A stretch of 64,000 nt of DNA from Eulemur rufifrons (taxonomy: Eukaryota > Chordata > Mammalia > Primates > Lemuridae). The stretch's first letter is position 1, and each line of letters starts with the position of its first letter. Position numbers and translations under genes: made by a program. The DNA lies in assembly GCF_041146395.1 (NCBI RefSeq), contig NC_091010.1, positions 46,768,001-46,832,000 on the forward strand. Direction: 5' to 3'. Positions 1-47,050 of this stretch are shown here, in pieces. A model generated the notes under the pieces. The model was not told where the DNA came from and did no database searches. It worked only from the letters and a program-made list of their open reading frames with translations.

Positions 1-130
1 GGAAGGTGAAGCCAGGAGAGGCAGATCCTTTGACATCTAGTGTGAATACAGTATGGCTTATTGAGAAGGAAGGCATTAGAATTCTTTTCTCTTTTTTTAA
101 AACATAATTAATTTTTTTTTGGTCACACAG

Positions 131-292
131 ATATCAGTGTTTTAAATCAGCTTGGATGTACCAAGTCCTACATGAAGGATTCCACTTTCCCTATGACTAT
201 CCAAACCTGCGGACAGCCCAGCTGGTATATGACCGAGAAGTTCAGTGGACGCTGGGAGCCATTCTATATAAGACACGTTTCTTACCACTCAG
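131..292 (+). CDS. ENTPD7: ENTPD7 penultimate coding exon
   Basis: The exon is 162 bp between an acceptor ending in CACAG and a donor GTAAAG. The first base completes a codon begun in the upstream exon, and the last two bases (AG) are completed by G from the next exon to give Arg. It encodes the end of the lumenal catalytic domain. Confidence 0.92.
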
Positions 293-1602
293 GTAAAGTG
301 AGACTGACCAAGCTGGTATCTTGAGCTCAGAGGATATTAGTCAATGCCTCAGAATGGTTTTTTTTTTTTAAGTGACTTCCCTTCCTTCCCCATTCCACCT
401 CCTCCAAAAAACCAAACTCCCATTACTTCCACATGAGCTGCTATTACGAATCAGGTTGAGCATTATTGGTCTGGAATCTGTTTACTCAGCTTTGCCATTT
501 CAGAAATTCAGCTTTTTATGTTCACCCACAGTAATCAGTCTTAAGGATTGAGCTCTTACTGATCATTTCAAAGATATGAAATGATAAAATGATAAACTAA
601 GTCATTCATAAGATATGCTGGAAAACATATCTGATGAGTTGGGGATCGTGGGGACCTGGAAAGTCTGCTCCAAAGGGTTGGTTACTGTCACGCAGAAGCG
701 ATGTCCCAGCATTTGCCAGTTCTCATTTGTCCAGAGAAGCCAGAAATCCATATGAAGTCTTTTAGCTTAGAGATTCACATTTTAAAACAATAGTGCGGTT
801 CAAACAAGACAAAACTAGATCTGGGATTGGGATCACCAAAGAGTAGCTTCTGTTCTAGCCAGGCAGATCATTGCACTTTGGTTTACATATATCTGTTTGT
901 TTTTTTTTCCCAGATTATCAGACAAATGATCAAGCAACAGCTTTCTTTAGATATATCCTAGATCCTAAGGAAATGCAGCAAATTAAAAAAAAATTTAGAC
1001 ATGATCTGATTTCTTGATTGAATTCAGGGGGATACCCTAGTCTCATTAGTACCATATGTAAAAACTGTATTTTAAGATTTGTGTTACAGATGACTGGTCT
1101 TGTCTTCTATTCATCTTTTTGGTTTTAGTTTTAAAGACCTTCTGATTTTGTCCCCAGATGAGGAAGTGTGAGGCTCCTTCTCTAGGTCAGGAAAGGCAGG
1201 TGCAGGAGGAATCACACAGCAGCCCAGGGGCTGGGGATGTCTGTGGAGCCGGTATCACAGAATGTTTGTGTGGATGAAATAAATAGGATAACACCACTGA
1301 ACCTTTCACATCAGAGTAAATGTTTCCCTCTGGAAATAATGGTTTTTTTTCTACTTTCAAACTCCTCCAGGGATCTTCGGCAGGAAGGTGTCCGGCAAGT
1401 GCATGGTAGCTGGTTACGTCTCTCCTTTGTGTACAACCACTATCTCTTCTTTGCCTGTATCCTGGTGGTGCTACTGGCCATCATCCTGTACCTTCTGCGG
1501 CTGCGCCGAATTCACCACCGACAAACTCGAGCCTCAGCTCCATTGGACTTGCTGTGGCTTGAAGAGGTGGTGCCCATGATTGGCGTACAGGTGGGACCGT
1601 GA
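131..1602 (+). CDS. ENTPD7: ENTPD7, last two coding exons (partial gene)
   Basis: This is the C-terminal end of ectonucleoside triphosphate diphosphohydrolase 7, an intracellular membrane-bound apyrase-family enzyme that hydrolyses nucleoside tri- and diphosphates in the lumen of Golgi or vesicle membranes. Two exons join in frame: 131-292 and 1371-1602. The first encodes a stretch with YQCFKSAWMYQVLHEGF and VQWTLGAILYKTRFLPLR; the second continues DLRQEGVRQVHGSWLRL, then a hydrophobic membrane segment (about FFACILVVLLAIILYLL), then a basic cytosolic tail ending in VGP and a TGA stop. The apyrase-conserved regions lie upstream of the window. Identification rests on recognising the vertebrate ENTPD7 C-terminus and on the ENTPD7-COX15-CUTC order known from human. 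The rest of the gene is off the left edge. Confidence 0.93.
293..1370 (+). other. Last ENTPD7 intron
   Basis: This 1078-bp intron has GT and AG ends. It is AT-rich with short T runs, and I recognise no repeat family or RNA gene in it. Confidence 0.8.
1371..1602 (+). CDS. ENTPD7: ENTPD7 terminal coding exon with C-terminal membrane anchor
   Basis: The exon follows an acceptor in CTCCTCCAG and runs to TGA at 1600-1602. It encodes about 76 residues: a lumenal juxtamembrane part, one transmembrane helix, then the basic RLRRIHHRQTRAS tail. An open frame extends upstream to 1237, but that part is intronic. The 3' UTR must begin at 1603; I could not fix its polyadenylation site. Confidence 0.92.
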
Positions 1603-3298
1603 GGCCAGACCAGGACTAGAGAAGCTTGAGCACCCCAGAGTCGCTGCTCATTGAATTCCTCCACTTTCTTGTGCTGGCCTCAGATGCTGCGCTGCTTGAC
1701 CTTGTGGGTATTTTCCTTTGGAATTCCTACCTTAATTTCTTCATTAATTCCTTCTCAGTTCCCAGGTCTCTTCTCCGAGAGAAGCTGTAATTTAGTCTGT
1801 GATGAGAGATTGGTGCTAACACTGGGGACCAAGCTTTGTCCGATTGAAGCGTGCTTCGACTCCTTTATCCTGAGAGGTCTAGTATGTTCCTGGGATCTTG
1901 CCTTTTCTTCCCTTACTAAAGCATGAGGTTTGGCATTGGGCATGCTAGAAGCCTGGTTGAAACCAAACTTTGGAGCATCTGATTCAGAGCCGGAGACATT
2001 CTAGCAAGTGCAACAGCCTCTTCTTTCTCTGTAACAGAGATATCATTTATGTGGAGATCCACAGCTTTTAATAAGGATCCAAGATCTTTGGAGTTCAAAG
2101 GACCAGATATGAATTTCCAGACAACCAAAATAACATAACTTCTTTGCTTACTTGACAAAGTAGCCATTGTGGGTGTGATCCAAGATCCCTGATGTAGTGT
2201 TGCTGATGTTGGTGTGTGATTTTAAAGGTTAGAACCCCTTCTAAATGAATGGTCCATGGAAGATTTTTTAGCATCTTATCTGATGCCTGGTATGACCAGG
2301 GTAGAAAATTTTTCCCTGTCTATGTGCCTCACAGGCTGTTTGGGCATTAATTTTGCTTTTGAACCTTAAGTGTGCTTTTGTAGGATGGAGAAACTGTGAT
2401 GGGGATGGGGGACCTAGATTTGTCTGGTTTCAGGTCACTGTCCCCTAGGCTTATTTTTATGAGCTCCCGTCCAGGAAGATTCAAAGAGAGTTCTTCATTT
2501 CACTGCTAAGTTCAATACATAGTTTGGGAAGGGATGTATCTGGTTTGTTTTTAAAGGAACGAAGAACAGTATCAAGAGAGTGGGCAAAGGCAATAACATC
2601 AAAGCTCTTATTTATTAATTATTTCTGAGAAATAGAAGTTTTCTTAATTTCTGACTCTTGGAATATCTGAAAGTGAGGAAATTCTAAACTTTGGAATAGA
2701 TAAATCTGTTAATAAGTAATCTGGCAACTTCCAGAACCTCTGTTAAGAGATTGCCCAGTCACAAACAGCACTTCCATTAATGGAGTGAGAGGAAAAGCCA
2801 TAGTAGTTACATTTTCATCCACTACCCTTCAGGAGCTTTGCTTCTTTTCTACATTTAGCCTTTAACTTGCATGAAGATTGCTTTTTCATCAACTCTCCCA
2901 TGGAGTCGTCTTTATACTTTACCCTTTCCTGTATGCAGCCCTGAATGCCCTGTCTACGAATATGCTCCCAGAGTTGAAGTAGCTTTCTCTTCTGTTGCCT
3001 TTTGATTTCTAGAATTAGATGAACAGAGGCAAAGATCCCTGACTTTAAGAAAAAAAAAATGGAACTCTTAAAAAATAAATTTCATACTAGGAGCTGAAAG
3101 GAATTAAATGCTTCATAGAACAGAGAAAAAGAAATCAAAATCCTCCTAGAAATAAACTAAGAATAAGTACACTGACACTTGGCTGGTAGGTGAAAGGTGA
3201 TGAGCCTTGAATTGTTTTCAAATTAGGTAAACATGGATCTAGCAAAGAGTTTCCTTTGGAAATATCTTTTACCTTTCATTAGGGCTTCTGTCACAGCA
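1603..3298. other. ENTPD7 3' UTR and downstream sequence
   Basis: This interval starts at the ENTPD7 stop and must contain at least the beginning of its 3' UTR. No coding exon or clear repeat is visible. An AATAAA-type hexamer near 3073 (AAAAAATAAATTTC) is possible, but without transcript data it cannot be called the gene end. Confidence 0.5.
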
Positions 3299-3308
3299 AT
3301 TTCCTTTA

Positions 3309-3610
3309 TTTTTATTATTTTTTTTTTTGAGATATGGTCTCACTCTGTTGCCTGGGCTAGAGTGTCATGATGTCACTATAGCTCACAGCAACCTCAAACT
3401 CCTGGGCTCAAGCCATCCTTCTGGCTCAGCCTTCCCAGTAGCTGGGACTACAGGCATGTATCACCACGCCCAGCTAATTTTTTCTATTTTTGGTAGAGAC
3501 AGAAGTCTTCCTCTTGCTCAGGCTGGTATCAAACTCCAAACCTCAAGTGATAATCCCACCTCGGCCTCCCAGAGTACTAGGATTACAGATGTGAACCACT
3601 GGGCCTGGCC
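3309..3610 (-). repeat. Alu, full length, antisense
   Basis: A T run is followed by GAGATATGGTCTCACTCTG, both Alu arms in reverse orientation, and an end in GGGCCTGGCC. The 10-bp target duplication AATTTCCTTT flanks it at 3299-3308 and 3611-3620. It lacks the longer AT-rich insert of the younger strepsirrhine copies and is moderately diverged. Confidence 0.93.
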
Positions 3611-3621
3611 AATTTCCTTTC

Positions 3622-6600
3622 ATTTTTAAGACTTTCAAATTGCCTTGATTTTCTTTTATTTCTTAGTATCTTTGTGTCCTGTGAGTAAGCCCTTGCCTTA
3701 TGAATGCTGCTTGAAAATAATATCAGAATGTTTTTGCTAGCCATTGCCTATTCAGGTAACTTTTTCTTTTCCCCTTATGTAATTTCCAAATACTATTTTT
3801 GGTTTTTCTGTGATATCTAGTCAAAAATCTAGTCAAAAGGTACCGGGCTGGCTAACAGTGATCATTCAGGTGCTCAAAATGAAACTGAAGCAGGGAGGTA
3901 GTGATTAGCCCAAATTGAAAGCTTTTATTAGTAAAGTTATCCTTCATCCTGGTTGTAATAAAAGCCACCACATTAAACACTTATTATGTACCACAGCAAT
4001 TTCTTAATTTTATGTGTATTATTTAATGATTACAACCTTTCAGATATTATGTTCTTTTTATAGTTGAGAATCTCAGGATACCTACATTTATAATTTTTTC
4101 AATATAAATGTATTTCTTATTCTTAATTTATTTTAATTAGTCTTTGAGTTTTTGTTTATTGTACTATATGTCATTATTTTAATGTTATGGGATATAGGCT
4201 TGTCTTTATTACCATGAGTGAGACTTCCCAGAGTTCTGTAGTGTAAAAATATGAAGGAAAAATTTTTTTCATACCCCTCAGAGGAACATAGTATTTGCTC
4301 TTGGTAATATTGGCTCCTGTGCTTCCTCCATTCTCCTAATTAATAGATTTTAAATGAAATCTCATTAGCTAGAAACAGAAGCCATTTTTCCTTGCTTAGG
4401 GCCAATTACTTACATACATTGCTTCCTCATAATGAAATCTATCTTGCCATACCCTTTACCCTCTTTTAGCCTTCAGTTTTTAAATATTTATTTTCTATTT
4501 GCATTTCTGCACTTTGAGTGGTCCCCCTATGTAGGTAATTACGGTGTCATAAAATGCACACTCCACTAATTCCTTTGAAGCTTACCAACCACTCTTGTTA
4601 ACCTGAACTGTTATAGTACTTTTACTATTACTGAGGACGGTCACAAATGTCAAAATTGGAGTCAGTGGCTTATAGTAATGATGCTTTATTAGTCTTGTGA
4701 TGGCACAATCCATCACTTTCCCCTGAATTCTTGTCACTGGAACATAATGAAAATATGTATAATGCCCACTTATGTGGCATTATGTTCACTTAAGTTGCAG
4801 TTAACTCTAAGCCAAATTATACCACCTTTCTCTCTGTACCTTAGCAACTTGAACTGAATTTCCCTGGTCTGGGAAATCTTATCACTTTCCACCAACCTTG
4901 TATTTACTTTCCAACTGTTATCCAAAGTATTCTGCCCCTCCCCTCCTCAGCATAAGAGCTTCCTTTTACTTCAAGGCCTTGGGTAGTGATTATTGAAATG
5001 TGGCTGACTGAAGGTCTGCCATGCACTTGCTAAGTTAGTCTTTTTAGGCATTAACACTTGTCACATCCTTATTTAAATTTTTGAAATAAAATAGCTTATA
5101 CTTCTCACTGGTATTATCTAAACAGATGCTTTCCCCCTACCCTGTCTCAGTTTTGTGTTTTGCTCTTTTCAGGGGTGAAAGACAAGTGGGCGGTATCATT
5201 GGTTTATAATAGAAGACCAGGCTGCCCCAAAGAGCCTTCTATTTTATCCATAGCCCTGATGTTAAAGGTTGATGGGAATGGAGTTTCCAACAGCAATCAT
5301 TAATTATAAATAAATTTCAGGAGACAAGAGTTTTAAAGCCAGAATTTTAGAGGTCTTCTGGTCACCCTCCTTGTTTTATGAGTAATGAAATAGAGGCCCA
5401 GAGCAGTTGTAATATGTGCAGTCACAGTGAGTGGAATCTTGGACCCCAGGTTTCTCTGTAACACCCCTCGCTCCCAACCACTTTGACAGCTACAATGAAA
5501 TGCTTATTGACAGAATCTTTCTGCAGGTGTATTTCAACAGAATCTATTCTTCATGATATAGCTGGCTGCAATTCACCATGCTCAGTCTTTATAACTGCTT
5601 CTGATATTCATTTATAATTGCTTTGTTCACAGTGAGTAATAAACTTCGAAAGAAATACTAAACTTCGTTAGAAATAGTGCCAAGTTTCCACTACATCTAG
5701 TTTATTTCTTTTAAAACTTTTAAATTTTAGATGTCTCTTTTAAATAATTTGCTTAATTTTGTACAATTTTCTTAACCACAGCATCCAAGCAATTCATAAG
5801 ATTAAGATGGTTACAATCTAAATGAGGATATAAATGCCTATTAGATCTACCTCACTTACAGAACATGGTTGTAATTCTTGTGAAGTTTCCAGACTCACTT
5901 ACAGAAACAGAATGCTATTTCTTTTGCTATCTTTAAGCTTCTTTTCAGACTAACTCAGAACTAGTATGTAATTTTCCTTTTTGCTGTAGTATATGGTATA
6001 ACATAATTTCAACTGGGATTAAGAAGTAAGGTAAAAATAGCAGATGTTTCAAATTCTCCTAGTCTGTTAGGTATGCTGGCTTGAGTCCTGCCACTGGGGC
6101 AATGTGCTTGTCAAACTTGTGAAGATTGTATTGGTATTATAAAAAAAAATTACTGTTAAAAAACGAGGATCCAAAACCAAAAGTTTTGGCTCTTTTGATT
6201 AAAAATCTACAATAGTAAACATTTTTGCAAACAGTGAATATACCTGACATCAGTACTTTTAAGTTATATTCTATATTCCTTATGGCTCTGTCTCATAACC
6301 TGGATCTAATCTGAAAAGCTGTAGTGCCGTTTGGGTGTCCTGTCCACCTTCTGGTTTGTTTCTGCAGGTAGCTTGTTAAAGCTTCATTTTAATCCCACTT
6401 TGCCTACGTACATTCTTTTTTATATCCTAATAGACTTCCCTTATGTTACTACATGTTTCCCTTTTGCTCTAATATTTCATTATTTCCCCGTTTGTTGGTA
6501 CCATTATTAGAAGGACAGTGAAAGAATAACACACGAGTTGACCATTGTGTTTCTCAGGAAATCTGAGCAATAAGATCCTTTTATTTGTAAAACTGAATCA

Positions 6601-7152
6601 TTACTCATAAGGGCTTTCACTTTTAAAATATAATCAATCATTGCTTGCCATTTCTATAAAAACCAAAGCTGAAAACTTTTCTGAAACACAGGATGTCTAT
6701 AGCCATGCCTGATTTCAGGCCAGCCTGAAGACATACCTGCTCCTGAGCCTCTCCTTTTAAGGAGGGCAGCCACTTGTATACCCTCCGGTGGCCTATCGCT
6801 TTGGTACTTTCCTAAGTGGCCCATCCTACAGAGCACCTACCAGAGTTTGGCCTGCTGCTGGTGAAGGCCCTCCCTCTTATTAGCTTCATGAAAGTTTTTC
6901 TCCACAAGCAGGGATCCCAGACAAATATTTTGGTTTCTAGTATTTGTTATTATGTTGTGTTTGAAATTCTCATTCTACAATTCCTCTTTAGTTGAAGCCC
7001 TGAAGTATATGCCATGTCTATTATTTCTACCTTGAACAATGGACTCTGCAGTGTGTTGAAAGGTATCTTTTTATTATTATCCACAAGTAGACATGCCACA
7101 CTTTAAAACACCAAAGGCTGCCTATATTGCATTGCTTTTTGAGGGCTAAGAC
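3622..7152. other. Intergenic/3' UTR sequence between ENTPD7 and COX15
   Basis: This is AT-rich sequence with no exon I can support. About 5330-5460 looks like an antisense MIR fragment (…AAATAGAGGCCCAGAGCAG…). The rest gives no recognisable element. Confidence 0.5.
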
Positions 7153-7165
7153 TGTATGTTTTTCT

Positions 7166-7319
7166 TTTTGTTTGTTTGTTTTTTGTTTTTGTTTTGAGAC
7201 AGAGTCTCGCTCTGTTGCCCGGGCTAGAGTGCCATGGTGTCAGCCTAGCTCACAGCAACCTCAAGCTCCTGGGCTTAAGTGATCCTCCTGCCTCAGCCTC
7301 CTGAGTAGCTGGGACTACA
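7166..7319 (-). repeat. 5'-truncated Alu (3' arm only)
   Basis: A T-rich tail is followed by GAGACAGAGTCTCGCTCTG and the reverse of one Alu arm, stopping at GGGACTACA. The duplication TGTATGTTTTTCT (7153-7165 and 7320-7332) shows that the copy was inserted already truncated at its 5' end. Confidence 0.9.
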
Positions 7320-8366
7320 TGTATGTTTTTCTAATGCTTCATGTTAAATAATTATTTTGTTGAACAGTCCTTAAAATTTAACATTGTAAGTCAGTGTTGA
7401 GGAAAATGTGCAACACATGTTAGAGAAGTGATGTACTCTCCCTTATACAGGGATGTGGGTATGTGTGTTATAATACACATGCCGATATATAACCCACCAC
7501 TTGTCTGAGGACCAGAAAGATAGCTGTCGATAAACTAGTTATCCTAAAATCATGATCAGTGTTGGTCTTTGCAACCAACATTACTTTAGGCAGTTGCTAA
7601 ATCATTACCCGTGCTACAACGGACAGCATTTGTCAATGTAAGTTAAGGACAAGAATATCTGGGTTGACTGATTAAGGAAAGCCATATGTTTTAATTTCTT
7701 CATGTTATAAAAACAACTGACAGAACTTTTAAGAGATTTTTGAGAATACTAAGGAAAATTCATTTAATCCTATACATATGTGATGACTTTTTGGGGAAAG
7801 AGGTGTTTGGGACATCAATCTGCAACCATCCGTTTTCTATTAATTCGTGCATTCATTCATTCATTCCATGTTTAGTATGTGTTTGGTGGTGCTGGGAATA
7901 ACACAAATACAAAAATTAAGATAATCACCATTCACCAAGAGCTCACAGATAGTGTAATACAGTTACGTAGCTAAATGCAACCACATGTTTTTCAAACATA
8001 TTCATCATCTGTAATTAAAGAAAAATGAAGTAAAACATCTGAAACATGAACTTATCTATGAGTTGTTCCTTTTTGGAGGGAACTGTAGAAGCATTAACAT
8101 ACGGTTCTTTAGGTCATACTGCCCTCTGCTGACTTAGTTATTAACCAAGGACAACCTGGGTTTGGGGGATCAGGAGATGATCACTGGGAATCTGTTGCAG
8201 TGACTGCAGTTCCTTCTTTAAAGAATTCTACATAGAAGAGATGATATCCTATTAACATACTAACAGGATCAACAGATTAAATGATGCGGTGGGGTGGAAA
8301 TTTGGAGGGAATGGGAATAAGCTGTTAAGAACTTTCTAAGGTAGCTAGGCTATTAGGACCTAAGTC

Positions 8367-8860
8367 AATGGTCCCCAAACTTGTCTGTGTGTGGTAATCA
8401 CCTGCAGAACTTAAAAAACATGCCTATTACTGCTCCCACATATTGTGATTTAATTGGTCTTAGATGAGGCTTGGGCTTTAGGATTTTTTTTTTTTTTTTT
8501 GAGACAGAGTCTCACTCTGTTGCCCAGGCTAGAGTGAGTGCCGTGGCGTCAGCCTAGCTCACAGCAACCTCAAACTCCTGAGCTCAAGCGATCCTCCTGT
8601 CTCAGCCTCCCGAGTAGCTGGGACTACAGGCATGAGCCACCATGCCTGGCTAATTTTTTCTATATATATTTTTTAGCTGTCCATATAATTTCTTTCTATT
8701 TTTAGTAGAGATGGGGTCTCGCTCTTGCTCAGGCTGGTCTCGAACTCCTGAGCTCAAACGATCCGCCCACCTCGGCCTCCCAGAGTGCTAGGATTACAGG
8801 CGTGAGCCACCGCGCCCGGCCGGGCTTTAGGATTTTTAAGAGTCTAATGTGAGAGAAGTT
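8367..8860. mobile_element. hAT-type MITE (MER20-like), split by an Alu
   Basis: The left part (about 8367-8488) has TGGTCCCCAAACTTG and a TTTAATTGGTCTTAGATGAGGC stretch typical of MER20; the right part (from about 8822) resumes with GATTTTTAAGAGTCTAATGTG. The Alu at 8489-8821 separates the halves. The family name is from memory. Confidence 0.6.
8489..8821 (-). repeat. Young strepsirrhine Alu, full length
   Basis: This is a full reverse-orientation Alu with the extra segment that includes TTAGCTGTCCATATAATTTC. The perfect duplication GGGCTTTAGGATTTTT at 8473-8488 and 8822-8837 shows a recent insertion into the MER20-like element. Its body is nearly identical to the inner Alu at 61423-61773. 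Confidence 0.95.
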
Positions 8861-10515
8861 GGGAAGCAGTTCTAGCCAATAGTATAAGCCCCCCAGGGTA
8901 CAGGATTTTTGAAAAATCTAAGTCAAACTGTCCTGTTTATCTTTGTTTTGCTAAGAACCACCTAAGAATGGTACACGCTGAATGGTCACGCTGAAACGCA
9001 CAGAATACTGGAACTGAGAGGGAACTGAGATCATCTAGTTCAGAGACTGCAAATGGACAAACTTTAGGGCATTTACGGCTCCCACATGTGTTAAGCCTGC
9101 ATAACATATTTAAAGACTTGAAATTAGTTGCTAATACTTAATTTAGAGTGTTCACATAAAAATCTAGATATTTGGCTTCTTTAAAAAACCAGAAGATCTG
9201 ACAACTTTGGACCTGCAGAGCAGCGACAGGCCAGAGCTCAGTAGTAGTTTAGTAGTAGAATCCTCTGGATACCCACTTAGTGGTCAATGTCCTGCTTACA
9301 TTTGGTACCCAGAGTGAAATGTACCTTACGGGTATTCCAGCCATGGCTGGTAGCACTTCTATTGATAAAACTTGTTTGTAGTACACTAATTTTTCTGTGT
9401 GGTCATGTGATAACATATACAGTTGGTTCACGTTGAGCCTAAGGCCAACTGAAATCCCCTTTTTCTTACATGAAATAATACAAAGCCAGGTTTCTTCACC
9501 CAAATGTACATAGCTTATTTAATTTACATGAATATGTTACATTTCTAATCTGTTTAATTTCATCTTGATGGGGTCACTTTGGGACTCTGTTGATTTGTTG
9601 CTGTCATCTGTTAGCAACGTTGGGTTGCCCATCCTCAAATCAGATGTTTCTGATGCCTTCATCCAAATCACTGATTTAAAAAATAAAGTTAAATAAGACA
9701 GAGCTCTGTGAAATATTAATAGAGACCCAAATCACACCATTTCAGTAGTCAACAATTTGTTTAAATGTCTGAATAGATGTCCACGTACTACACCATCAAG
9801 GCCATAGTTTTCTTATTGTCAAGGCTGTTCGGAAACCCTTTCAGGAACCAATTTATACCGTCTATTCCACTCCTAGCAATGTAATAGCACTATCAAAAGA
9901 AAAACTAGGTTAAGTGCTTGACAAATCCAAGTGGATTACTAATGATTACCTCCTTTTCCAAGTACTTATAAACTATTTTGCTGCATAGACACATTAAGCT
10001 TGTCAAAATCTATGATTTCTCCATTTTTAAAAACCAGGATACTAGAAGTCATTAGCTATTTTTTGCTGTAGGCTAGCTGGCTACTTCAGTATGTTCCAAT
10101 CCCCGCTTTGAACCTTCACCTGACGGAAATGAAGTTATGATCATAAACAAATTCTACTTAAGCAGAATTCAGGACTGAGGAGAACAAGGAGACAGAAATC
10201 ATGCATGTAGAACCAAGACCTTGGCAATACTGAGAAACCTGAGACAGAGACTATTTAGGAGCCACAAATGGCAGACATTTCTTTTTCAATGTGAAAAGTA
10301 ACAGATTTAAAGAGGAACTTTTAGCGTTACCATACTTAATGCCATTCTTGATGCAGTGATTATCTCAAAACAGGCAAAGAGTTTTAAATAACTTGACCAA
10401 TTTGGAAACCTCTTGGTATGCCAAGGCCATCCTGGTAGAAAAGCCCAGGTTCTTGTGCTCTGTGATGAACTCTCAAAAGCACGGTTTCAGTCCTAAGAAG
10501 CTGATCCTCTGAAGA
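8861..10515 (-). other. COX15 3' UTR candidate and downstream sequence
   Basis: On the - strand this lies directly downstream of the COX15 stop. It holds no exon or Alu. ATTAAA-type hexamers on the - strand lie near 9517 and 9556, but no polyadenylation site can be assigned from sequence alone. Confidence 0.45.
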
Positions 10516-24931
<14,416 letters not shown>

Positions 24932-25009
24932 ACTGACGACAGTGCACGACCGCTACTTCCACACTCCAGCGCTCTACGGTCTCCTTTCTCTGCCACCGAA
25001 AGGAGGAGC

Positions 25010-25017
25010 ACTTCCGG
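25010..25017. promoter_or_regulatory. ETS/GABP-type site between COX15 and CUTC
   Basis: ACTTCCGG is an exact match to the ETS core (CCGGAAGT on the - strand). It lies 79 bp upstream of the COX15 ATG and 215 bp upstream of the CUTC ATG. Binding is inferred from the motif only. Confidence 0.55.
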
Positions 25018-25231
25018 GTCAGGCAGAACGAGCCCCCTCCTCAGGAAACCAGAGCGAGCAGTGACTGCGCCTGCGCCGGCGACTCCGCTTTCGCTGGGGC
25101 TGCTGGGGCGTGGCTGTCGGGGACGCGCAGGGGCGCGCTCAGCTGTTGATGACGCGCTTCTTCGGTCGCGCGCGCCAGAGCCCAGACTAGGAGTGGAAAC
25201 CGCAGGCGCACGAGGGAGAAACGCGTGGACC

Positions 25232-46699
<21,468 letters not shown>

Positions 46700-47050
46700 C
46701 CAGACCTCTCTGAGAGACGTGGATTTCACAGGATGAAGGTAGAAGTATAATCTACAATTCTCTATGACACAGCTTTAACCTTCTCTGGCCAAGACAATCT
46801 TTAAGTTTCACGTGGCCATGGAGAATGTTTCCAAGAAGAAAAAGAACTTGAAACAGAGATACAGTCACTTCCTTTGCTTAGTCGTATCAACCATTATCAT
46901 AATGGTTAAATCTGATCTGTGATTCTTCCACACACAGAAGCTTAGTCTGTTTTCATTGGAATTAATTGATGAACTGGGAAAGTTCATCTGCAAGGTATGA
47001 ATTCAGTATTTTGCTTTTTCATTTGTAAAATAAAAATTTCCATTCTATTA
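46700..47050 (+). other. CUTC 3' UTR
   Basis: This is untranslated sequence from the stop to just past the AATAAA at 47029-47034, about 350 nt. No repeat is seen in it. Confidence 0.75.
47029..47034 (+). terminator. CUTC polyadenylation signal AATAAA
   Basis: A canonical AATAAA lies 330 nt after the stop, followed by a T-rich stretch suitable as a downstream element. No transcript evidence is available. Confidence 0.7.

Noticed and set aside
1237..1370. Open frame upstream of the last ENTPD7 exon
   Set aside because: It is intron read-through. The real exon begins after the AG at 1370, as shown by joining to the exon at 131-292.
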